Source of the DNA: Anomaloglossus baeobatrachus
Taxonomy: Eukaryota > Chordata > Amphibia > Anura > Aromobatidae
Assembly: GCF_048569485.1 (NCBI RefSeq)
Contig: NC_134354.1
Location: forward strand, 84,746,664 to 84,810,663
DNA: 64,000 nucleotides
Direction: 5' to 3'
Shown here: in pieces, positions 33,346-45,359 of the stretch
Layout: every line of letters starts with the position of its first letter
Numbering within the stretch: position 1 is the stretch's first letter
Made by a program: the position numbers and the translations under genes
Notes under the pieces: model-generated
Databases searched by the model: none
What the model saw: only the letters and a program-made list of their open reading frames with translations
What the model was told of the DNA's origin: nothing

Positions 33346-35084
33346 TAAAAAGTAACATGCTCCGAGTGTTAAATATAGGGAGTTGGGCTTGAATTACTAT
33401 ATAGGATGTCTAGTACAAAGTTTTTGGGTCATGTGTGAAATAATTGGGTTCCCTGGTTTGGATACCTGTGACCAGCACTGTACTGGAGCATTGCTGTTCA
33501 TGCAACCGCACAAGGTATATTAATGTAGACTTTCACTCTATTTTTTGATGCAATAAACGCTGCTCCTCGGAGGGGACGTCCATATTTGCCTATTGAAGCT
33601 GAGGACTGCATTCCTTGCACATAGTAACACTATAGGTGTTAAAGATGATCTATAGTGTTTTCTGCAGTATTTTAATTGAAAATTCTCATTTTGATTCCAT
33701 ACCTTCATTAAACATTTGCGATTCCTCACAATGAAGCTGCCCATTTACCTACATTCCTCCCATATACATGTACTACTCAGCTGAGCATGCATGTGTTCTC
33801 ATTAGGGAAAGGGTAGTACGCTGGTACCACGTACTTCTGCCAGTGTTTAATCCCTTTGACAGCAAAATGATCAGTAGGTTGAAATCCACACGAGCTATCC
33901 CTCACCCCAACACCCCGAGAAATCTGCCTTTTGGGGAGAGCTGGTGATTTAAGACAATCAGAATTGATATGAAGCCAGATTATAGTTCTGCACTTGTTAC
34001 AGAAGCCTCTGAAACCTTAAAAAAATGTGCGATAATCTGTAAAGGCCTCTTGATATCTGATGTGATTTGAGTGATAAAAAGATAAAAAGGCAACAAATGT
34101 CAGTTATTACTACAGGTGAAGCCACAGCGCCACCACCTGGACCGTCCGGGAACAAGACCACGTCCTCCACATACACAGATCACGCAAAACCAGTTTTTCT
34201 TAAAAGACAGAAGAGAAAGCCTAACCCATAAAACACCAATATATCCCCCACGGGAGAGATATTTTTCTTACTTCTACTTGCACTTAGGGAATTGCGCAAA
34301 CATATATTAGCTGACTACCATAAAACAATGTGAACAGGGGGAAGCGTGTGTTATTTCTGCTGACGGCTTTAAAGTTGCAGTCGCATGTCACAATCAGCTG
34401 TGAACAAGTAGATACACAACGGTCTTATGAGATCCGCACCACATCAGTATGGCCGGCACTGCCGAGGACACCGGGGGCGTCACAAGAGGAACGCCACTTT
34501 ATTAGGGTCAAAATATAACCACAGTCAGGATTTTATTTTCCTAAATAAAACAAGTTAATAATTAAAATATTACATTATACTAACTAGAAATTATATACAG
34601 CTTTTTTTTAGCTAAAAAAAATAAAATAAAAAATAAAAATAAAAGCCTGAATGTCTATGGCCAGCTATGTATTAATGCTAAAAAGTGAAAAAAAAACAAA
34701 CAAAAAACAAAAATGTATAAAATTATATATCAGATATATATCTCTATCACACAAGCTGAAATTAGAAATAGGTAAAGCATCTGCCCCTCCTTATCACCAG
34801 CGAACGTCCCACCGCGGATGCCCATCGGGGACCTCTCCTGACATGAGCGGATCGGCTGCATGTATTTCTATGCAGCTGCACGCTCATGTCCTGACAGCGT
34901 CAGGCCGTGCCGGGTGATACTTGCACGAGTCATACGCAAGTGGAACTCCGGCCTTATAGGATTCCTGGGCAATTTACTAAGATGACTGCTTGATCGTCAT
35001 CTAGGTATGTGTATGCCGGTTCACTCTCCGGCTATTTCTGTTTTGGAGAAACTGGCTCGGGCCTTTGCTTGATATGCTGCTGTA
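33346..35084. other. host intron, little seen
   Basis: Mostly AT-rich sequence with A/T runs near 34560-34720. At about 34780-34950 a GC-rich piece with GGCTGCATGTATTTCTATGC and GCAGCTGCACGCTCATGTC may be a short MITE. No exon or RNA gene was found. Confidence 0.35.
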
Positions 35085-35464
35085 TTGTACACTATTATGG
35101 AGTTGTATAGGCTCATGCTATTTTTGGTTAGCGGTGGCTATCATGCATGTACTAGGGTTTTTGCAGCTTCTTGGGAAAGGAATATACGGATCCGGGAAAT
35201 ATTTTTGAGTTGGAGGCGGCAGGAGGTGAAGAGGGCTTGGATATGTGGCTTGAAAGAGAGATCAGAGTCTAGAGTTACTCCCAGGCAGTGAGCGCGTGGC
35301 ACTGGGGAAAGTGAGCAGCCATTGACATTGATGGATATGTCAGGTGGGGGGGTTTGAGTGATGAAGAAGGATAATTAATTCATTTTTGTTCATGTTCAGT
35401 TTTAGGAATCACGTAGAGAAAAAAAGGATGAAATAGCAGAGAGACATTGTGGGATTTTGGTTAG
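35085..35464 (-). pseudogene. LINE (L2/CR1-type) RT C-terminal piece
   Basis: The minus strand gives INVNGCSLSPVPRAHCLGVT, LDSDLSFKPHIQALFTSCR and LKNISRIRIFLSQEAAKTLV. This is the LGVTLDSDLSF...HI...LKNIxRIR block at the C-terminal end of the RT domain in L2/CR1-type LINEs. It is separated from the rest of the LINE by a MITE. Confidence 0.75.
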
Positions 35465-35468
35465 TTAA

Positions 35469-36017
35469 GCCCGCTTTACACGCTACAACATATCTAACGA
35501 TGTGTTGGCGGGGTCACGTCGTAAGTGACGCACATCTGGCATCGTTAGTGTTGTTGTACTGTGTGACAGCTACGTGTGATTGCGATTGAACGTAAAACAG
35601 TTCATCGCATACACGTCGTTCATTTCCTAAAAAGTGCACGTTGCAGATTGTTCAATGTTCCCGAGGCAGCACACATCGCAGTGTGTGACACCCCGGGAAC
35701 GATGAACAGATCTTACCTGCGTCCCGCGGCTCCCGCCGGCAATGCGGAAGGAAGGAGGTGGGCGGGATGTTTACGTCCCGCTCATCTCTACCCCTCCGCT
35801 TTTATTGGCCGGCGGCCGTGTGACGCCGAACGTCCCTCCCACTCCAGGAAGTGGATGTTCGCCACCCACATCGAGGTCGTATGGAGGGGTAAGTATGTGT
35901 GACAGCTTTTGAACGATTGTGCGGCTCGTGCAACAAATTGCACAAGCCGCACAAACGATGGGGGCGTGTGCGATCGCATACGAGATCGCACACGCAATTG
36001 TAAGGTGTAAAGCAGGC
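35469..36017. mobile_element. MITE inside the LINE, TTAA target sites
   Basis: Ends GCCCGCTTTACACGCTACAA and AATTGTAAGGTGTAAAGCAG (then GC) are inverted repeats flanked by TTAA at 35465-35468 and 36018-36021. GATCGCACACG/CGTGTGCGATC words pair inside. It is non-coding. It must be younger than the LINE it splits. Confidence 0.8.
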
Positions 36018-36021
36018 TTAA

Positions 36022-37115
36022 GGAGGTGATGTCAGGTCCAGAGAGGTAGATCTGCCTATCATCAGCGTAGAGATGATACTAAAAGCCGTGGGACTCCATG
36101 AGCTGTCCCAGGCCGAAGGTGTAGATGAAGAACAGCAGGGGTCCAAGAACTAAACGTTGGGGACATCAACAGATAGGGGGCGAGATGAGGAAGTGGTCTG
36201 AGAGTGGGAGATGCTGAAAGTTCGGTCAGTTAGGTATGAGGAGATCCAGGATAGGGCCAAGTCTCTGATGCCCAGAGATAAGAGAATTTGTAGTAGAAGG
36301 GAATGGTCTACTATGTCAAAGGCAGAGGACAAGTCCAGGAGGAGGAGGACAGAGTAGTGTCGCTTGGCTTTTGCGGTTAGTAGGTCATTAGTGACTTTGG
36401 TCAGGGCAGTTTCAGTGAAATGATGCGGTCGGAAGTCAGATTGTAACCGGTCAAAGAAGGAGCAGGAGGAGAGGTATGAGGACAGTTCAAGATGGACATG
36501 CTGTTCCAGTAGTTAAGAGGCATAGGGGAGAAGTGATATGGGGTGATAGTTTGACACAGAGGAAGGGTCAAGAGAGGGCATTTTGAGGATGGGTGTAAGG
36601 GAGGCATGTTTAAAGCATGCAGGGAATACACCTGTTAGTGATAGGTTGAAGAGATGTGTTAGGGTTGGGATGAAGACTGTGGTGAGATTGGGGATGAGGT
36701 GAGATGGGAGTGGATCAAGAAGGCAGGTTGTGAGATGTGATCTTGAGAGTAGAGTGGAGAGATTATCTTCTGTCATGGTGGAGAAGCTGGATTCGGAGGA
36801 AGAAGGCTGAGTAGTTGTGAGGAGGGGCTGTGGTGATTGTGGGCCAAAGATTGCTCTGATGTTGTCAATCTTCTGCTTGAAGAAAGAAACAAAGTCTTCA
36901 ACTGAGAGGAGAGGAGAGGGAGGTGGTGCTGGGGGACAGAGGAGAGAGTTAAAAGTGTTGAATAGCTGTTTCGGGTTGTGAGATAGAGAGGATATGAGGG
37001 ATAAGAAGTATTTTTGTTTTTCAGCAATGAGTGCAGACTTGAAAGTGGTGAGGGCCTATTTGTATGTGACGAAGGGCTCGGTGGAATGAGACTTCTTCCA
37101 TCTGTGCTCTGGAAG
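36022..37115 (-). pseudogene. LINE (L2/CR1-type) RT region
   Basis: On the minus strand: TYKQALTTFKSALIAEKQKY, LSHNPKQLFNTFNSLL, then LDPLPSHLIP, SLTGVFPACFKHASLTPILK, SNYHPISLLPYASKLLE and DLSSAFDIVDHSLLLQ, followed by RTFSISHSQTTSSSRPLS. These are successive RT blocks of an L2/CR1-type LINE, with several stops and frameshifts. 5' and 3' ends are missing, so it is a dead fragment. Confidence 0.8.
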
Positions 37116-37731
37116 CCCGTCTATCATAATGTATTTACGACTTAGTGGTAAGCTTTTCTCACACAGCTAGTTATGCATAGTTTTTCAGTGATGAACATGG
37201 TGGTCCTGCTTATGTATAAATATCTGTGCTATTGAGAATTGGACCATCATGCCCTGACTACAATTGGACGCGACTATTATTATCAAACACTAAGCACTTT
37301 TGTTTCAGGTTATAATTGGTGGTAGATACCCTATTAACTGGTGGGGAGGGACATTTAAGGGATAGCTGACGTGGAGCGGGGGCACTACGAATCTGTCAGG
37401 GAGCAGTGAAGGGTGAGCCTTTTTATCCCAGACCCCTTTGCCTCATTTCTCAGGCCATCACTGCCCTTTTCAGCTCTCACTACCTTATACCATCGGAGTT
37501 ATCCTAGGCGTGCACTCTACACAGCGCCTTAGCTTATTGTTGGGCTATTTTTAATATTAACTTAATAAAGTATCATAATTTAAAGGGATTATTACGGTTC
37601 GTTTTAAAAAGGAAGAAAAAACAGTTAATGTAGCGGAGCCAGCAGCGACCTGCCCAAATTACTGGTGTTCAGTCCCCGTGGTTGGGCGCGGACAGGTCCA
37701 ATGTAATAAGATGGAAAGTTAGAATACTTAC
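37116..37731. other. host intron, no feature seen
   Basis: Nothing recognised up to the splice donor at 37731-37730. Confidence 0.45.
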
Positions 37732-37824
37732 AGGAGGGCTTTCTTCATTGTCTGACACCATGTGCGTTTTCCTTTCATTCTTCAAGGCATGGAGAACATA
37801 AATCATCAACTCTTCTGAGGGCTT
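37732..37824 (-). CDS. host gene, internal coding exon (31 codons)
   Basis: The acceptor CTATTACAG and the donor CCT|GTAAGT bound 93 bases. These translate to a KPSEELMIYVLHALKNERKT start and an NEESPP end, in phase 0 on both sides. The polypyrimidine tract is modest, but the donor is near-consensus. It joins in frame to the exons at 52061-52146 (upstream) and 19430-19600 (downstream). No protein family was recognised. The 14.2-kb intron above it holds DIRS copies 4 and 5 and the 18.1-kb intron below it holds copies 2 and 3. Confidence 0.7.
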
Positions 37825-38146
37825 CTGTAATAGCAATCACAAAAAATTCATATTAATCGGTCACAATGACTACAACACAAGGTGGAGGTGGCTTACTGTG
37901 GACAGACTGGGTCTTTATAAACCTTACATGGAAAGGACAGGGTATTACTGCCTTGTTTCTTTATTAAAACTAGTCCAGTTTAAAAAGAAGCCATTGTGAC
38001 GAACGTTACATGATTTCTGCAACTAACAAAGGCCGATGCAATTTGACCCTTTAGCATAACACATATATACAGTAGACCCACGTGTATTAGGAACCCGTCG
38101 ACTTAACAGGTGAACAAAATGCATTCCAAGAGTTAGAGATAAAAAA
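37825..38146. other. host intron, no feature seen
   Basis: Short AT-rich intron sequence before DIRS copy 4. Confidence 0.5.
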
Positions 38147-38333
38147 GAAAATTTTGTTTACTTACCGTAAATTCTTTTTGTTATAGTTCCGTATTGGGAG
38201 ACCCAGACATTGGGTGTATAGCTTCTGCCTCCGGAGGACACACAAAGTACTACACTCAAAAGTGTAGCTCCTCCCTCTGAGCTTATACACCCCCTGGAGA
38301 AACCAGATCTAGCCAGTTTAGTGCAAAAGCTGA
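38147..38333. repeat. DIRS copy 4, 3'-side terminal inverted repeat
   Basis: Reverse complement of 43880-44043, including CCCCTGGAGAAACCAGATCT, GCCTCCGGAGG and CTACACT-CAAA-AGTGTAG. Confidence 0.9.
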
Positions 38334-38457
38334 AGGAGAATAGCCACCCACAAGTAAAAACAGAGCAAGAACCGGAACAACCGGCGCCTCTGTCTACGAC
38401 AACAGCCGGTGATAACACGCGGAACAAGAAACTGCCAACAGGCAACAGGGAGGGTGC

Positions 38458-38558
38458 TGGGTCTCCCAATACGGAACTATAAGAAAAAGAATTTACGGTA
38501 AGTAAACAAAATTCTTTTTTTCTTTATCGTTCCTATGGGAGACCCAGACATTGGGACG
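38458..38558. repeat. DIRS copy 4, internal complementary region
   Basis: Contains the reverse complement of the left end (CGGAACTATAAGAAAAAGAA...) and of the right end (TTTATCGTTCCTATGGGAG) side by side. Confidence 0.92.
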
Positions 38559-38689
38559 TCTCAAAGCAGTCAATGGGTGGGAATAAACAGAAAAACTGAG
38601 AAGTAGGCAGAGCCTAACTTCATAAAAACAAAAAAGTGAGCCGGAGTATGAGATGGTATACATGGAACTTGTGAGACCATGAAGGATGC

Positions 38690-39680
38690 GTCTGCCCAAG
38701 CTCGCATCTGCCGAAGCATGAGCATGCACTTGGTAGTGCTTTGAAAAGGTATGCAGGCTAGTCCAAGTGGCAGCCTGACAGACTTGCTGAGCCGTAGCCT
38801 GGTGCCTGAAAGCCCAAGAGGCACCGACAGCTCTGGTCGAGTGTGCCTTGATCCCCGGCGGGGGAGGCACCTGAGAACCCAGGTAGGCATCCGAAATGGT
38901 GGACCTAATCCAACGGGCTAAGGTCGGCTTAGAAGCAGAGAGGCCCTTGCGCCGACCTGTGGTTAGCACAAAAAGAGAGGTGCACTGCCTAAGGGCAGCG
39001 GTGCGAGACACATAGATCCGGAGCGCCCGCACCAGATCCAGAGTATGCAACGCTTTTTCAAAGCGATGAACAGGAGCCGGACAAAAGGAAGGTAGGGTAA
39101 TGTCCTGGTTAAGGTGGAAAGGAGAAACCACCTTAGGGAGAAAGTCCGGAGTCGGACGGAGAACCACCATGTCTTGATGAAAAACCAAAAAAGGGGACTC
39201 CGAAGAGAGCGCAGCTAAATCAGATACTCTCCTGAGGGAAGTTATGGCCACTAGAAAGACCACTTTCTGTGAAAGACGAAACAAAGAAACCTCCCTAAGA
39301 GGTTCAAAGGGGGGTTTCTGCAAAGCCGTGAGAACCAAATTGAGGTCCCAGGGATCCAAGGGCCGCCGGTAAGGCGGAATGATGTGAGACGCACCTTGCA
39401 TGAAGGTGCGGACCTGAGCCAGCCGGGCGATACGCCGCTGGAACAGCACTGACAGAGCCGAGACTTGTCCCTTGAGAGAGTTGAGGGACAGTCCCAGCTG
39501 CAGACCGGACTGTAGAAAAGACAGAAGGGTCGGCAAGGAAAAAGGCCAAGGAGAATGGCCAGAAGAGCGACACCAGGACAGGAAAATTTTCCAAGTCCTG
39601 TGATAGATCTTGGCAGAGGAAGACTTACGGGCCCGAGTCATCGTGGAGATGACTTCAGGTGGGATACCAGAAGCCGTCAA
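38690..39680 (-). CDS. DIRS copy 4 tyrosine recombinase (fossil)
   Basis: Part of a long open frame 38493-41990. It carries ARKSSSAKIYHRTWKIFLSW, TSLRRVSDLAALSSESP, KAHSTRAVGASWAFRHQA and SKHYQVHAHASADASLG, the full recombinase signature. The frame stays open well upstream, across the RT and part of gag, where it only overlaps them. This domain looks whole. Confidence 0.87.
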
Positions 39681-41510
39681 GATCCAGGACTCAAGAGCCC
39701 CGCCGTCAATCTGAGAGCCGCAGAATTCTGGCGGAAAAACGAACCTTGTGAGAGAAGGTCTGGACGGTCCGGAAGATGCCACGGCACCTCTACGGACAGA
39801 TGGAGCAGGTCTGGGTACCAAGCTCGCCTGGGCCAGTCCGGGGCAATGAGAATGACTCGACGGCCCTCCATTCTGATCTTGCGCAGAACTCTGGGCAAGA
39901 GAGCTAGAGGGGGAAACACGTAGGACAGATGAAACTGGGACCAGTCTTGAACCAGAGCGTCCGCTGCGAAGGCCTGAGGATCGTGGGAGCGAGCCACGTA
40001 AATCAGAACCTTGTTGTTGTGACGGGATGCCATTAGGTCCACGTCCGGAGTGCCCTACTTGCGGCAGATTGACTGAAACACTGTCGGATGCAGGGACCAC
40101 TCGCCACTGTCCACGGTTTGACGTCTCAAATAATCTGCCTCCCAGTTTTCCACACCTGGGATGTGGACTGCGGATATGGTGGACTTGGAGTCCTCCGTCC
40201 ATTGAAGGATACGTTGTACCTCCAACATTGTCAGGCGGCTGCGTGTCCCGCCTTGGTGATTGATGTAGGCAACCGCTGTCGCGTTGTCTGATTGGACTCG
40301 GATGTGCTTGCCCGCCAATAGGTGGTGAAAAGCTAGGAGAGCCAGGAGCACGGCTCTGGTTTCCAGCACATTGATCGAGAGGGCTGACTCGGACGGAGTC
40401 CAAGTGCCCTGTGCTCGGTGGTGGAGACATACTGCTCCCCAGCCGGATAGACTGGCATCCGTGGTGAGGACCACCCAGGACGGAGCCAGGAAGGAGCGTC
40501 CCTGAGACAGAGAGAGGGGCCGAAGCCACCACTGAAGAGAGCTCCTGGCTTGTGGCGACAGAGCCACTAACCTGTGCAAGGAGGAAGGCCGCTTGTCCCA
40601 ACAGCGGAGAATGTCCAGCTGCAGAGGACGCAGATGGAACTGGGCAAAGGGCACAGCCTCCATTGACGCCACCATCTGACCCAGCACCTGCATCAGGTGC
40701 CTGATGGAATAACGGCGGGGCCTCAGCAGAGAGCGCACCGCCAGTTGGAGGGATTGCTGTTTGATCAAGGGCAACTTCACAAGTGCCGGAAGAGTCTCGA
40801 ACTGCATCCCTAGGTACGTGAGACTCTGGGTCGGAGTCAGAGTGGATTTGGGCAGATTGACCAGCCACCCGAATTGGGCTAGAGTGGCGAGAGTGAGCGA
40901 GACACTCCGCTGACAGTCTGCGCTGGATGAAGCCTTGACTAGAAGGTCGTCCAGGTAAGGGATCACTGCCAACCCCTGTAGGTGCAGGACCGCAATCACT
41001 GCTGCCATGACCTTGGTGAATACCCGAGGGGCCGTGGCTAACCCGAAGGGGAGAGCCACGAATTGGAAATGTTGCTCTCCGATTGCAAAACGTAGCCAAC
41101 GCTGGTGAGAAACTGCAATTGGCACATGCAGATAGGCATCTCTGATGTCGATGGATTCCAGGAAATCCCCTTGGGTCATTGAGGCAATGACTGACCGCAG
41201 AGATTCCATGCGAAAATGCCGCACCTGAACATGCTTGTTGAGAAGCCTTTGATCCAGGATGGGCCGGAAGGAACCGTCCTTTTTGGGGACTAGGAAGAGA
41301 TTTGAGCAGAAACCTCTGACTGAACCGTTCCCGGGTGGGAACCGGTACAATTACTCCGTTGGCCTGCAAGGATGCCACGGCCTGAGAGAAGGCGGCGGCC
41401 TTGGAACAGGGGGGAGTTGACAGAAAAAATCTGTTTGGCGGGCTGGAAGAGAATTCTATCCTGTAGCCGTGGGAGATGACATCCCGCACCCACTGATCGG
41501 AGACGTGTTG
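39680..41510 (-). pseudogene. DIRS copy 4 RT-RNase H region (fossil)
   Basis: RT words FLESIDIRDAYLHVPIAV, LPFGLATAPRVFTKVMA and YLDDLLVKASSS; RNase H TTDASLSGWGAVCLHH, VQSDNATAVAYINHQGG and HIPGVENWEADYLRRQ; then DLMASRHNNKVLIYVARS and YVFPPLALLPRVLRKIR. Few breaks. Confidence 0.87.
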
Positions 41511-41577
41511 AAACCACGTGTCGCCAAAGTGGGAGAGCCTGCCACCGACTAAGGGCGTTGCTGGCGCGGACAGATAG

Positions 41578-43017
41578 TCACGAGGAGGCTGCCTTAGTGG
41601 CAGCAGCTCCTGCGGTCTTCTGTGGATGCGCCTTTGTGCGCCAGTTGGATTTCTGGTCCTTGGCTGAGTTAGTGGACGAGGCCGAGGGCTTAGAGGTCGA
41701 CCAGTTGGAGGAATGAAAGGAACGAAACTTCGACTGGTTCCTACCCTGGACAGGTTTCCTGGTTTTGGTTTGTGGCAAGGAAGTACTCTTCCCGCCAGTA
41801 GCTTCCTTAATAATGTCATCCAGTTGTTCACCGAATAGCCTGGACCCAGCAAAAGGGAGCCCAGCAAGGTACTTCTTTGAAGAAGCATCTGCCTTCCACT
41901 CTCGAAGCCACAAGATCCTGCGGATAGCGAGGGAATTAGCCGAAGCCACCGCAGTGTGGTGAGAAGCCTCCAGCATGGCAGACATGGCATAGGATGAAAA
42001 AGCGGAAGCTTGGGAAGTTAAGGCAACCATTTCGGGCATAGATTCCCTGGCGAGGGAATGCATCTCCTCCAGAGAAGCAGAGATGGCTTTGAGAGCCCAC
42101 ACTGCTGCAAAAGATGGGGAGAACGAGGCCCCTGCCGCCTCATATACAGATTTGGCCAGAAGGTCAACCTGACGGTCAGTGGAATCCTTAAGAGAGGTGC
42201 CATCAGCCACTGATACCACGGTCCGGGCTGAAAGTCTAGACACCGGGGGGTCTACCTTTGGTGAATGAGCCCACTCCTTGACCACCTCAGGTGGAAAGGG
42301 AAAACGGTCATCAGAACCATGCTTTGGGAAGCGTTTGTCAGGACAGGCCCTAGGCTTGGTCACAGCGGCCTGAAAACTGGAGTGGTTAAAGAACACACTC
42401 TTTGTCCTCTTAGGCAAGGTAAACTGGTGCTTTTCTGCCAGAGAGGGTTGCTCCTCTGATACTGGTGGATTGAGATCCAGTACAGAATTAATGGACGCAA
42501 TCAAATCACTAACATCTGAGTCACTTTCGGACAGATCAACGGGGCACATGGAGGTAGCATCTGAGCCCCCTGTAAAGGCATCCTCCTCGTCCTGCGAATC
42601 AGCCTCTGAAACAGAGCCGCGGGACGAGGAAGGGGAGTGAGCCCTACGTCTCCTCTTAGGAGGACGGGGCCTGGGACCAGATGAAGAATCCTCTGTGAGC
42701 TCCGCTGAGAGAGCCCTAGCAGCAGAGGCACCCTGTGAAGGGGGCTGATGCATGTTCAGCAAAGTCCGGGACAGCTGTCCCATGGAGTCGGCAAAAGACT
42801 GGGAGATAGACCTAGATAAGGATTCTACCCAAGCCGGGGGTTCAGCCACAGGAGCCGGAGCAGCCGGAGGGACCACTGGGGGCGAGACTCCAGGCTAAGG
42901 CATTGTCAGGTGAGAGCAGGCATCACAATGTGGAAATGTGCTCGGATCAGGCAGCATGATCTTACATGCAGTGCATACTGAATATAGCTTTGGAGCCTTG
43001 CTCCTCGTGTGAGACAT
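41578..43017 (-). pseudogene. DIRS copy 4 gag-like gene (fossil)
   Basis: The start MSHTRSKAPKLYS and a 432-codon frame (41578-42876) are visible. They carry the Ser/Pro/acidic middle, the helical block (FAAVWALKAISASLEEMHSL, SQASAFSSYAMSAMLEASHH) and a basic tail. It is homologous to gag of subfamily A in layout. Nearly whole. Confidence 0.78.
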
Positions 43018-43879
43018 GCTGCTGAAGTGGGGGCTCTGCTAGAGTGACCCCCAGAGAGTATATACAGAGGCCCACAACCAGAGGTTGTGGCTTACCAGAC
43101 CGCTGGAGCGGTGTTGTGTGCCCTCCAGATCCCAAAGCCCGGACCCCCAAGCACCTCAGCAGGGATGCTGCAGCCAGTGATGATCGCAGAGAAAAACGCT
43201 GATAAAATGGCGCCGGAGCGAGGAGAGGGGGCGGGACCAACCCTGAGAGCGGGATCTGGAGGGCCAAAGAGACTTATAGGGGAGGAGACATGTACTCAGT
43301 GAGGAGTGTCTCTCCCCTGTGCAAAACAGCCGCTGGGCGGAGCCGCACTGTCCCTCTGCATGAATGACATGCGAGGGCAGTGAAACCGAAAGTAGGCCTC
43401 CAGCGAAGCCGGGGCCTAAATTTGAGCGGTGCGGCCGGCGCGCAGGCACCATCAGCGCGGTTCTCAGGCGACAGCCAGAGAACCGGCCGGAAATGTCAGA
43501 AAACTCACTCAGCACACTCTCCCACCATAATAAAGTACAGGGACCCCCAGAATATAAACGTCTCAGGTACTTAGCTTGCTGAGACGCAGGGCCAGGTCCC
43601 TGGGGATGAGTGCTCCGTCCAGCAGGATCCTGAAGGGCTGCGGATGGAGACCGGTCTCCTGCAAAGCATGGAGAACCGTGCTGGCTCCCACTTCAAGCCA
43701 GAGCCCGAGGGATGGTGAAGGAGCGCGGCATGTAAGGCTCCAGCCTTGAAATCAACCTTAACAGCACCGCCGACACAGTGGGGTGAGAAGGGACATGCCG
43801 GGGGTCCAGACTTGGACCCGCTTTTCTTCAAACTCTTTCCAAAAATGAAAAATCAGATGAGAATGCATGTGTGGATGTA
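43018..43879 (-). other. DIRS copy 4 leader
   Basis: GC-rich non-coding leader with no tandem array. The CTCCGTCCAGCAGGATCCTG and GGGGTGAGAAGGGACATGCC words are shared with copy 6. Confidence 0.55.
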
Positions 43880-44043
43880 TGCCTCCTGAATACAAAGCAA
43901 TGAACTGGCTAGATCTGGTTTCTCCAGGGGGTGTATAAGCTCAGAGGGAGGAGCTACACTTTTGAGTGTAGTACTTTGTGTGTCCTCCGGAGGCAGAAGC
44001 TATACACCCAATGTCTGGGTCTCCCATAGGAACGATAAAGAAA
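43880..44043. repeat. DIRS copy 4, 5'-side terminal inverted repeat
   Basis: Reverse complement of 38180-38333. Ends AGGAACGATAAAGAAA. Confidence 0.9.
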
Positions 44044-44369
44044 TGGCAAAAAGTTTTACTTTTATTAAAAGCAGAAATTGTGCAAAAAAAAAAAACCAGC
44101 ACGAGCCATTACTTTCAGAGTCCTCGAGTAGGACAGTAATAGCTCATACTGGGGTTGCTTTGTTTTCATCATTTCTGGTGTTAATGAAGGGAAAAAAAAA
44201 AAAATACTGGGGGGGATACTTACATCTAAAGATTAACAGACACCATTACTGTCATTTGTGACCACGCCTCTCTATTTACTCTGACACCAAGTGACACCCC
44301 AGTGATATCAATAGAAAACGTATTTTGTGGTAGTAGGGATTTTGGAGATCTGGGAAAAGGTGTCATTCT
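44044..44369. other. host intron, no feature seen
   Basis: Contains two A-runs and no supported feature. Confidence 0.45.
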
Positions 44370-44636
44370 TTCCAGGGAGGGGTATTTCAGATGGAAGGTG
44401 ATTTTTTTTTTCTAGATCAGGTGAAGTCCGACTGCTGGGATCCCCACCGATTGCCAGAAAGGGGCAGTTTCATCCATGTTAGAATGGGATGAGAGGACGA
44501 CTAGAGAAAGCAGAGCACAGCACAGGTGATCGGTGGGAGTCACAGGAGTCAGACCCCAATACCAGATCGAAGTGTTATCATCTACCCTGTGCATTGGCGA
44601 TACCTTCTGCTTACTGGAATACCTCTTTAAGGGCAG
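44370..44636. mobile_element. short MITE with GGTATTCCAG-type ends
   Basis: Left end GGGTATTTCAGATGGAAGG and right end CAGTAAGCAGAAGGT in reverse (GGAATACCTCTTTAA) are imperfect inverted repeats. TCGGTGGG/CCCACCGA words pair inside. About 265 bp, non-coding. Confidence 0.5.
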
Positions 44637-44737
44637 GTTGAAATATAACCTAAGTATATATGAAAAGGTCTGTAACAGTCTGTTAAGCTGATGGTGTTAT
44701 ATAGGCAAATAAAATAAACCTGTCAAGTGCCCAATGT

Positions 44738-45115
44738 TATTAACCTACAGATACAGGGTTCATCGGCAGGTTAATAGCATGCTATAGTGGCACACTGACA
44801 GCTCGGATTCTGTTGGAAATTGAACTTTTTTTCCCCTCCGGCTTTCAGTCATAGAGGCACATCCGGCATGGCTACAGTCACCGCTCAGCACCGTAAGTGA
44901 CAGCTGTAAGCACACCCCGGCATTCGCTGCCATCTCTGCGGAGTAGCAGTGCAGCGCGAGCTGCCAATCATACCATTGGGGTTCGGATACAGCCACCACT
45001 CACTGTATACTGAGCGGTAGCTATAGCCACTCTGAAGACACTTCTATCACTGAAAGCCAGCCAAAAAATTTTAGAACGCTATTAACCTGCAGATTAACCC
45101 CATAACTGCAAGATA
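44738..45115. mobile_element. MITE with TAACCTACAGAT-type ends
   Basis: The left end holds TAACCTACAGATACAGGGTT and AGGTTAATAGC. The right end holds GCTATTAACCTGCAGATTAA and CCCATAACTGCAAGATAA. They are inverted copies. Interior GC-rich and non-coding. Confidence 0.5.
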
Positions 45116-45359
45116 ACATTGGGGACACAAGTTGTGGCCACAGCTAATAAAACAAATCCATACATAATAATAGCAGATAAACTATGCTGAGCATAGATCA
45201 CAGTAGAATACAATTTAACTATGCTGTATAGGTAAAGAACATGTGGGGCCAAGCTTGTGTAAACCACCACATTACTCAATGCCAATATAATTAATGATCA
45301 CCATGCTCGAACATAAAAAAGGTCATATGATATTACTTAGTGACATTATAAAGCAAACG

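Larger units (their letters stand above)
38147..44043 (-). mobile_element. DIRS retrotransposon, subfamily B, copy 4 (full length, 5.9 kb)
   Basis: Inverted ends, internal complementary region, gag-like gene, RT-RNase H and recombinase are all present. Compared with subfamily A, the ends read GACACACAAAGTACTACACT and the CCCGTG hairpin is replaced by CTGG-AGAAA-CCAG. It looks nearly whole with a few breaks, so it is young. Sense to the host gene. Confidence 0.93.

Noticed and set aside
33538-33744. Possible exon in a 68-codon frame
   Set aside because: No supporting splice sites or protein character, and it does not fit the phase chain of the host exons.
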